Shown piece by piece: positions 57,803 to 64,000 of a DNA stretch of 64,000 nt. This DNA is from Clostridiales bacterium. GTDB taxonomy: Bacteria > Bacillota > Clostridia > Caldicoprobacterales > DTU083. The position numbers and the translations under genes were made by a program. The DNA is taken from the NCBI GenBank assembly GCA_012839095.1, contig DUOA01000127.1:1-64000 (forward strand). The letters run 5' to 3'. Within the stretch, counting starts at the first letter, position 1. Every line of letters starts with the position of its first letter. Under the pieces are notes generated by a model that was not told the DNA's origin, searched no databases, and worked only from the letters and a program-made list of their open reading frames with translations.

Positions 57803-58590
57803 AACTAACAAAGAGAGAGGCCTTCCTGCTGAAGTTAGTCAGTTTTGTAGCTTTACTGGTTCTATCCTACTATTTTATAATAGCACCACAACTGGAAAGA
57901 TTAGCTGAGACTGAACAGAATCTGGCATTAAAATCTTCGGAAGTTGAGACGATTGAATCAGAGATACAAAGTCTTCCCCTACTAGAGGAGGAAATTGCAT
58001 CACTGCAAGAAGAAATCAGGGTTTCAACAAAAACCTTTTACCCTGAACTGCGGCAGAAGAAGCTTATTGTTATTCTGGATGAACAGCTTAAACAGTCCGG
58101 AACAGCAGCGGATTCTTTGACGTTTTCCCAGGTAAATTCTGAAGAAAGTACTGAAGATCTTGGAACAGATAATGAACAAACCGAAAATTCAGATGTCAAT
58201 TCCAATGGAGAGCCTGTAAAGACAGTTCTTCAGTCCATATCAATTCAAGTCCCATTTACCGGCAGTTATGAGCAAATAATTGATTTGATAAGGAGACTGG
58301 AAGACATGAATCGTACTTTCGTCATTAACAGCCTTCAGCTGTCCCAAGGTACAGACGGCACAATCAGCGGAACAATTAATCTGGATTTTTATTCATTGAA
58401 AAAACTGTTCCCTGATCCACAGGATGAGGATTATCTTAGCTGGCCATACAATACACCTAAAGGTATAGACAATCCTTTCCGGTTCATAGAAAGTGAAGAA
58501 TCGGTATCTGAAGATGACTTGGAAACAACAGCACCGGAGGGGACAGAATCTCTGCCCGAGTCAGAGAATCAGGATGAGGAACAACCATAA
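57799..58590 (+). CDS. pilO: PilO-like pilus alignment protein
   Basis: 263 residues: TM segment (about 10-30), coiled coil (40-85), PilO-like ferredoxin-fold domain (about 140-200, PFTGSYEQIIDLIRRLEDMNR), then an unusually acidic tail of about 45 residues rich in Glu and Ser. Overlaps pilN by 4 bases. Forms the inner-membrane alignment complex with PilN and PilM. Confidence 0.82.
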   Translation: MKLTKREAFLLKLVSFVALLVLSYYFIIAPQLERLAETEQNLALKSSEVETIESEIQSLPLLEEEIASLQEEIRVSTKTFYPELRQKKLIVILDEQLKQSGTAADSLTFSQVNSEESTEDLGTDNEQTENSDVNSNGEPVKTVLQSISIQVPFTGSYEQIIDLIRRLEDMNRTFVINSLQLSQGTDGTISGTINLDFYSLKKLFPDPQDEDYLSWPYNTPKGIDNPFRFIESEESVSEDDLETTAPEGTESLPESENQDEEQP

Positions 58591-58606
58591 AATGAAGGGG
58601 ATTTAA

Positions 58607-59377
58607 ATGGAATTTGTTCTTATAGCGCTCGTATCTATAGCAGGATTGCTGATGGGCAGTTTTTTCAATGTATGCATCTATCGTGTTCCGAGAGACCAAT
58701 CCATAGTAAAACCTGCTTCCCGATGTACCTCCTGCGGCACAAGATTAGCCTGGCGTGATTTAATGCCTGTAATCAGCTGGGTTAGTCTGGGAGGGAAATG
58801 TCGTTACTGCAAGAGTCCTATATCTTATAGATACACTTTAGTTGAATTGCTTACCGGTTTGATATTTGTAGTTCTGTATCTGAAATTTGGAATAAGCGGC
58901 AGCTTTTTAACGTATGCAATACTTTGTTCGATATTAATTATTGCTACCCTTATCGATTTGGACTTTCAGATCATACCGGACGGACTGGTACTTACAGGGG
59001 CAATATTCGCTTTATTGCTGATACCGGCCGGTCTGTCTGTTCACTGGAAAGATGCATTGCTGGGGATGCTGGCAGGAGGAGGCACATTTTTGCTGATTGC
59101 GCTTCTTTCCTCGTGGATTCTCAAAAAAGAAGGTATGGGCGGCGGTGATATCAAACTAATGGGCATGATAGGCCTGTTTATCGGATGGAAATTAACAGCT
59201 TTATCCATCCTCTTATCAATATATGCAGGCGGAATAATTGGCGGATTACTGATGCTGCTCAGAAAGAAGAAACGCGGCGATGCCATACCATACGGCCCAT
59301 TTATTGCTGCAGGCACGGTTATTGCCATTCTTTACGGAAACGATTTGATTCAATGGTATATCCTGACGTTTTTGTAA
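58607..59377 (+). CDS. pilD: Prepilin peptidase PilD
   Basis: 256-residue membrane aspartic protease that cleaves and N-methylates prepilins. N-terminal methylase segment with CTSCG and CRYCKSP zinc cysteines, catalytic Asp in LIDLDFQIIPDG and GxGD motif MGGGDIKLMG. About seven TM helices. GAAGGGGA precedes the ATG. A terminator follows. Confidence 0.95.
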   Translation: MEFVLIALVSIAGLLMGSFFNVCIYRVPRDQSIVKPASRCTSCGTRLAWRDLMPVISWVSLGGKCRYCKSPISYRYTLVELLTGLIFVVLYLKFGISGSFLTYAILCSILIIATLIDLDFQIIPDGLVLTGAIFALLLIPAGLSVHWKDALLGMLAGGGTFLLIALLSSWILKKEGMGGGDIKLMGMIGLFIGWKLTALSILLSIYAGGIIGGLLMLLRKKKRGDAIPYGPFIAAGTVIAILYGNDLIQWYILTFL

Positions 59378-59406
59378 CAGCTAACCAAATACATAATACG
59401 AACTAG

Positions 59407-59433
59407 AGGAAGAGCCTGTCTCTTCCTTTTATT
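59407..59433 (+). terminator. Intrinsic terminator after pilD
   Basis: Perfect 8-bp stem AGGAAGAG / CTCTTCCT (59407-59414, 59420-59427), 5-base loop, then TTTTATTATT. It splits the motor genes from the pilin genes. Confidence 0.85.
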
Positions 59434-59487
59434 ATTAACCTGATTGTGAAATATGCTGTAGACAATTTGGAAAAGGTTAAAATATTA

Positions 59488-59516
59488 TTGAAATATGTGG
59501 AAGTTTATAATATAAT
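59488..59516 (+). promoter_or_regulatory. Sigma-A promoter for the prepilin gene group
   Basis: TTGAAA (59488-59493), 17-base spacer, TATAAT (59511-59516); a second overlapping TATAAT starts at 59506. It lies 57 bases before the first prepilin gene. Confidence 0.72.
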
Positions 59517-59572
59517 TGACTCAAATATTGGCTTATTATCCAAATATAGCCTTTCACAAAGGGGGGGTGGGC

Positions 59573-60058
59573 ATGCATCTATCATTAAAGAGAAATAAAG
59601 GCCTGACGCTGATAGAGTTACTGCTAGTCCTTTCCCTTCTCAGTGTGCTTTCCTTAATGACAATACCCAATCTTCTCCGCTCAAACAACCGATGGATTCT
59701 GCGAAGCACGGCATATATGATAGCCAATGATATAAGAAGGATTCAAAGGATGTCAGTACAGGAGTGCACACAATACAATTTTGAACTGCAGACAAAACAG
59801 TTCTATTATATACTTAGAAATAACGATCCGACCCATCACAACATTAAAAAGGTTCAACTAAACCCGAAAATCACTTCTATAACATCTACACTTTATAATC
59901 CTGGATATGCCGGGCCCAAAGAAGGATACCGTATCCTTAGGTTTTCCTATCTGGGCAGTCCCAATCAAGCAGGAGAGATCGTACTGGAAACGGGAAACGG
60001 CGACAATATCCGTTTGACTGTTGACGTTGCCACCGGAAGGGTTAAGGTGTATGATTAG
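59573..60058 (+). CDS. Prepilin-like protein 1 (GspH/minor-pilin type)
   Basis: 161 residues from the ATG at 59573, chosen because GGGGGGGTGGG precedes it. The class-III signal KRNKG/LTLIELL has cleavage after Gly10, Glu at +5, and a hydrophobic helix to about residue 32. The mature body is about 150 residues. The +1 residue is Leu rather than Phe. Overlaps the next gene by 8 bases. Confidence 0.85.
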   Translation: MHLSLKRNKGLTLIELLLVLSLLSVLSLMTIPNLLRSNNRWILRSTAYMIANDIRRIQRMSVQECTQYNFELQTKQFYYILRNNDPTHHNIKKVQLNPKITSITSTLYNPGYAGPKEGYRILRFSYLGSPNQAGEIVLETGNGDNIRLTVDVATGRVKVYD

Positions 60059-60869
60059 GAAAGGCAGGTCGGAAGGTTTTTCTCTCATGGAACTGGTATT
60101 GTCGCTGGGTATCATGGCTATTCTGATTTCCTCTTTTTTCGGCATTATGACCAGTTTTGCAAAAAGCAATCAAATAAGTTATTTGTATCTGACAACCGGA
60201 ATCAATGCAGGTAATATATATGAAAAGGCAAAATCCATGTCTGTCTATGAACTGTCAGCATTTACATCAAACAATATAATGTATGAAAACAATATAAAAT
60301 ATGTTGTAGAAGCAGACTGGTATACCAATGATTCGTCAGCCAACCAAATCGTAATAGTTGTGCATCAGGATTCCTCACATGGGTTTTTATGCTATGCCTT
60401 CGGAGATTCCATACATAACTTATTCACTATGAGCGGGCAGGGAAGTCTGGAAATCCGGCTTATACCTGGTGATAAACATACAACCATTGCCTTTTCAGAT
60501 GAATTGGGCAATACGGCTGAATATTCTTTTGTAACAAGCAAGGCTGCTCAGATATTAAGAGTACTTACCAATAAAATGAATGCTGAGCAAAGAATACATA
60601 TAGATATGGCTCAATTGCCCGAAAACAATTGGAATCTGCACATATATGAACATCCTTTTGCAGGTAATATATCCATAAATGTGGACAGCCTGATAATTTA
60701 TACAAAACAGCTCAATAAACCAATACAGGTAGATAATCTGACTCTTACCTCCACAAAATCAAAAACAGGACTCAAAATACCAGTGTATATGCAAGTGAGA
60801 GCATATCAGGAAGACAGGGATTATCATCCGATTTCCCAGCGGTTTGGAGTCTTTCTGATTAGTCCATAG
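60051..60869 (+). CDS. Prepilin-like protein 2
   Basis: 272 residues from ATG 60051. Class-III signal RSEG/FSLMELVLSLGIM (cleavage after Gly9, Glu at +5). The body is large for a pilin, with beta-rich segments; I do not recognise its subclass (PulG/PulJ-like is possible). Starts inside the stop region of the previous gene. Confidence 0.82.
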   Translation: MIRKGRSEGFSLMELVLSLGIMAILISSFFGIMTSFAKSNQISYLYLTTGINAGNIYEKAKSMSVYELSAFTSNNIMYENNIKYVVEADWYTNDSSANQIVIVVHQDSSHGFLCYAFGDSIHNLFTMSGQGSLEIRLIPGDKHTTIAFSDELGNTAEYSFVTSKAAQILRVLTNKMNAEQRIHIDMAQLPENNWNLHIYEHPFAGNISINVDSLIIYTKQLNKPIQVDNLTLTSTKSKTGLKIPVYMQVRAYQEDRDYHPISQRFGVFLISP

Positions 60870-60888
60870 TGCACGGGGGGTAGAAAAA

Positions 60889-61326
60889 TTGCAGAAAAAT
60901 AAAGGTTTTACTCTGCTTGAGTGTTTAATAACACTCAGCTTGGTTTCCATTGTTATCGTTATAGCATTGAACATCTATCTGACGGGATACAAATTGTACA
61001 GAAGACAAGAATACAAGACAGAGGTAGAAGAGAATATCAGGGTGATTTTGAATAGAATTTCAGAAACCTTGCGCAGAACGGATCACCCTGCTGAAATGGT
61101 TTCCGTGTCCGGCAAAATGCTCATAATCGGATCTGCCAGATATTATTTGACTTCTGACAGTCTGCAGGAGCGAATCGGTCAGGGAACAAACAACTTAGGC
61201 CGATATATTCATTCCTTTGATCCTTGTCTGGAGAACAATTGTCTCATAGTGCGTATTGCAGGAATGGGATTTCAAGGTGAGCCTCCTTTTGTGGTAGAAC
61301 AAATCTTTTATATTGGAGGTGAGTAG
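60889..61326 (+). CDS. Prepilin-like protein 3
   Basis: 145 residues from a TTG at 60889, after GGGGGG. Class-III signal MQKNKG/FTLLECLITL, Glu at +5, hydrophobic helix to about residue 30. Small body with several Cys (PCLENNC) that may form a disulphide. The stop abuts the next start. Confidence 0.85.
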   Translation: MQKNKGFTLLECLITLSLVSIVIVIALNIYLTGYKLYRRQEYKTEVEENIRVILNRISETLRRTDHPAEMVSVSGKMLIIGSARYYLTSDSLQERIGQGTNNLGRYIHSFDPCLENNCLIVRIAGMGFQGEPPFVVEQIFYIGGE

Positions 61327-63102
61327 TTGAGGGGTTCGGTGTTGATACTTACATTATACATTATGATGGCCATGTCATTTCTGATAATAACAGTTTTTTC
61401 AATGGCAGGGACTCATTTAATCATCACAAAAAGCGATAATTTGCATCAACAGGCTTATTATCTGGCGGAGACCGGATTGTTTTTGGCACAAAGTGAACTC
61501 CAGCAGATAGTTGCAAGAGCCTATGAAGATTGCATGGCGGAATTTCAATGGGACCCCTTGCAGCAGCCCCTGAACAGCTTACAGGAATGTGCAGAAAAAC
61601 ATGTAGCTGTTAAAATAGATCCAATCATCAATAAAAGGCTGCTGGAACTGGGTTATTTGTTTCAATTCCCTGAGCCTGATCTGCCTGTTGATCTGCCTGA
61701 TGCTAAAATAGATGTCAGGATTCGATTTGTGGACCTATATAAGAACCCTTCCAGGCTGTTGATTTCTTCCCGTGGAATCATCGGCGGAATCCGCAGAAGA
61801 ATCGATGCAGAAGTCCACATAAATAAGATCAGCGGCATTAACAGCAGTCTGCTATTTGAAAAAGTACTCTATACCGGAGACGACTTGCTGGTAAGCAATG
61901 GAGGAAGGTTACTGTCTCTTGGTGCTGTTCATATTCAGGGGAGCATTCAGGTTTCGGACAACAGTTTACTTGAAATAAGAAGACAGTCGGCTATCCGGGA
62001 TGAAGTAAGGCTGATTAACTCCAGTCAGGCATTTTTTGCGGAAGATATGGTCTGTGATGGAATAAGTGTGGAAGGTGAGCCGGATTCTTTTATCGAATGT
62101 CTGGGGAATGTATATTGTCATGAGGTAGTTTACGCCCATGGTACGAATAATATGATTGATATTCATGAAAGTTTGTACATCTGCCCTGAAGAAGAATTCG
62201 CTTCTGCAGGCGTAAAGGCAGGAGGCGGCGCAAGGATTACACTTATGGATAAAGTATTCATCAATGGAACATTGCACTATGAAACTGAAAAAAGTCATCT
62301 GTTCGGAATGGAGGAACTGCCTGTTTTTGGTGGAGTATATCACAGCTGTGAAAGTATTGGCGGATTTAACAGTACTTTTTATTTTCCTGATACAGCTCCG
62401 GATGATGCCAGACGTTTTTTTGAGCCGGAATTTGCCGGCCTCAGCAGAACAGAGCAGGCGCTCATGATATATGAATATTTGAATGCTTCCCCCGATACAA
62501 TAATGGATCAAGAATCTTATGAACATCACTTGGCAGGAGTTGACTGTGACAGCATTCACCTTACTATGACCGACCCTGTGACCGGCTATACATCAGGTTT
62601 GATTTTTGCCGGCAGCAAGGTTAGCAGAACACTTCACATGGAGCAGCCTGATGCCTTTTTTGCATCCATTCTCAGGAAGATGAAACAGCAAACCGGCTGG
62701 GATTTTTCTTCCCAACTTAATGCAGGAATATCTGTATCAGAAAGCAATGTTATGATAGAGGGGGATTTTTTATCTGTTTTGAACCACAATCAGCCAATAA
62801 TCTGCGTTGTCCCGGAGGAAAGAGACTTATATCTCCAATCCGGAGCATTCAGCGGAATAATAATCACAAACGGTTCAATTCATGTACCTCAGGATACGGA
62901 GGTTGAATTGACAGGTCTAATGATAGCCGGAGAAAACATATTTGTCGAGGGTGGTCTTACCTTGCGGGAAGATACAGGTATACTTTACCAACTGCTTGAT
63001 CAGCAAGACCTTTCTTTGAGACGATTTTTTCGTATTGAACCTGAAAAACCATTGTTTGAAATCAGATCATGTCGCGAAGTATTATTTAATGCACAGTGGT
63101 GA
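61327..63102 (+). CDS. Large PilX-like surface protein with beta-helix-type repeats
   Basis: 591 residues from TTG 61327. N-terminal hydrophobic segment RGSVLILTLYIMMAMSFLII resembles PilX/PulK proteins but has no prepilin Gly-Phe cleavage site. A second part (about 175-300) has short repeated strands such as GAVHIQGSIQVSDNS and FIECLGNVYCHEVVY, typical of a right-handed beta-helix, and similar repeats return near 505-560 (SGAFSGIIITNGSIHV, GLMIAGENIFVEGG). Likely exported and connected with the pilus; exact role unknown. Confidence 0.7.
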   Translation: MRGSVLILTLYIMMAMSFLIITVFSMAGTHLIITKSDNLHQQAYYLAETGLFLAQSELQQIVARAYEDCMAEFQWDPLQQPLNSLQECAEKHVAVKIDPIINKRLLELGYLFQFPEPDLPVDLPDAKIDVRIRFVDLYKNPSRLLISSRGIIGGIRRRIDAEVHINKISGINSSLLFEKVLYTGDDLLVSNGGRLLSLGAVHIQGSIQVSDNSLLEIRRQSAIRDEVRLINSSQAFFAEDMVCDGISVEGEPDSFIECLGNVYCHEVVYAHGTNNMIDIHESLYICPEEEFASAGVKAGGGARITLMDKVFINGTLHYETEKSHLFGMEELPVFGGVYHSCESIGGFNSTFYFPDTAPDDARRFFEPEFAGLSRTEQALMIYEYLNASPDTIMDQESYEHHLAGVDCDSIHLTMTDPVTGYTSGLIFAGSKVSRTLHMEQPDAFFASILRKMKQQTGWDFSSQLNAGISVSESNVMIEGDFLSVLNHNQPIICVVPEERDLYLQSGAFSGIIITNGSIHVPQDTEVELTGLMIAGENIFVEGGLTLREDTGILYQLLDQQDLSLRRFFRIEPEKPLFEIRSCREVLFNAQW

Positions 63103-63112
63103 GGTGATTCAG

Positions 63113-64000
63113 TTGTTTTACCCAGGCAATCGGATTCTGTCGGTGGATATGGGCAGCCACACGTATAAATATATAGAAGCAAAAATGAAACCTGACATTA
63201 AGATACTTCGTTATGGCTTTGTTGAAAAAGAACAGCTGTTTCAGGCAGATAAGCCTGCCCGGGAATGGAGAAAGCTGGGCTGCCGTACCAGAGATACCAT
63301 TCTTTCTTACAAGCACCAGTCAATGATAATGCGTGAATTTACTCTGACTGCTCGTGATTCATTCCAGTTCCGGAACAAATTACAGGAGGAAATAAAACAA
63401 TATCAGATTGATCTAAAGGATGAGTTTGATTTTGACTGCTTAATGCAGTTTGTTGACAAGGATACCGGGCTTTATCAGGCTACAACCGCAGGAATCTCCA
63501 GAGGAGTAAATCGCGATTACATAAACAAAGCTTACTGTCTGGGTCTGAGGCCTAAAGCAGTTGATTTTCAGGTGTCTGCCGGATTTAGGTTAATCAACAG
63601 GGCTCTTGAACATTCAGAAGCAGGATCCTTTCCATATCTGATGCTGGATCTGGGATATGAAAGCACAATGGTGGGTATAGCAGATAAAGATAATATATTT
63701 GCTTTAAAGACCGTTCCGGCAGGATGTCGCTTAATTGCCGAGTCTGCATCTGAAAATGAGTATTATTACGATCAGCTCTCCATGCTCTGTATTGAAATGA
63801 TTAACTTCTATATGACACGGCATCATAAGGAATTGATGCAAGGCATCTTTTTTGGCGGAGGCAGCTGCTTTCCTGCTGTTTCTGCCTTTCTTAGGGAACA
63901 GATTCCACTATATTGGAATGATTTGAATAATTACATCGCTTATTTACCGGAAATTCCCGATGATATGGATTTAAATCTGTATGCTAACTGTCTGGGATCC
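63113..64000 (+). CDS. Second PilM-like protein, partial (3' end outside window)
   Basis: Open for 296 codons to the right edge from TTG 63113, with GAGGTG 6 bases upstream. It resembles the first PilM: phosphate-1-like ILSVDMGSHTYKYIEAK, YLMLDLGYESTMVGI and GIFFGGGSCFPAVSAFL. Sequence identity to the first PilM is low, so it is not a recent duplicate. Probably pairs with another PilN/PilO-like set beyond the window. Confidence 0.75.
   Translation, partial: MFYPGNRILSVDMGSHTYKYIEAKMKPDIKILRYGFVEKEQLFQADKPAREWRKLGCRTRDTILSYKHQSMIMREFTLTARDSFQFRNKLQEEIKQYQIDLKDEFDFDCLMQFVDKDTGLYQATTAGISRGVNRDYINKAYCLGLRPKAVDFQVSAGFRLINRALEHSEAGSFPYLMLDLGYESTMVGIADKDNIFALKTVPAGCRLIAESASENEYYYDQLSMLCIEMINFYMTRHHKELMQGIFFGGGSCFPAVSAFLREQIPLYWNDLNNYIAYLPEIPDDMDLNLYANCLGS

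Noticed and set aside
1-64000. Prophage, IS element, integron, CRISPR array or tRNA genes
   Set aside because: No transposase, integrase, capsid or cas gene, no spaced direct repeats and no tRNA-like cloverleaf were recognised.

Overview
The window looks like a 64-kb piece of chromosome from an anaerobic, spore-forming, Gram-positive Clostridia-type bacterium. Reasons: a Pta-AckA acetate pathway, the FapR-PlsX lipid regulon, the DprA-TopA-TrmFO-HslVU-CodY block, RNase J, an uninterrupted SigK sporulation sigma factor, strong Shine-Dalgarno sites with frequent TTG/GTG starts, and a type IV pilus system with no outer-membrane secretin. Almost every gene is on the plus strand. I found no rRNA, tRNA, CRISPR array, IS element or prophage. 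No gap between genes exceeds about 270 bases.

Layout. 1-9.2 kb: divergent tmcAL (cut by the left edge), pta-ackA, yceD-rpmF, then the fatty-acid cluster fapR-plsX-fabD-fabG-acpP-fabF with FapR-type operators; fabH and an enoyl reductase are absent from the cluster. 9.2-22.6 kb: the conserved RNA/protein-export block rnc-smc-ftsY-ylxM-ffh-rpsP-khpA-rimM-trmD-rplS-lepB-rbgA-rnhB-comM. 22.6-24.4 kb: two minus-strand genes, a SigB-like sigma factor and an unrecognised coiled-coil protein. 24.6-28.9 kb: the glycine cleavage genes gcvT-H-PA-PB. 29-30.5 kb: a PAS-GGDEF-HD-GYP cyclic-di-GMP protein. 30.5-38.4 kb: dprA-topA-trmFO-hslV-hslU-codY and a Fur-family regulator. 38.6-42.8 kb: a three-domain sugar nucleotidyltransferase with a decayed phosphomannomutase domain, and RNase J. 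43-48.5 kb: mltG, the tRNA wobble-uridine pair trmR-trhP, sigK, yqeG and aroE.

48.5-52.1 kb holds the most unusual content: three tightly packed genes coding for a MotA/ZorA-like three-TM protein with a long helical tail, a MotB/ZorB-like OmpA-domain protein, and a 402-residue protein whose C-terminus resembles the EH-signature domain of ZorC. This looks like a Zorya-type stator module without the usual ZorD/ZorE effector. The TM aspartate expected to carry protons is an asparagine in the ZorB-like protein. The module sits directly upstream of the pilus genes.

52.1-64 kb: a type IV pilus assembly operon, pilB-pilT-pilC-pilM-pilN-pilO-pilD, followed after a terminator and a new promoter by three prepilin-like genes, a large PilX-like/beta-helix protein and a second pilM-like gene cut by the right edge. 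PilB carries tandem MshEN repeats of the type that bind c-di-GMP, which may tie the pilus to the GGDEF/HD-GYP protein at 29 kb. Functional statements rest on motif recognition by eye; no database search was run.
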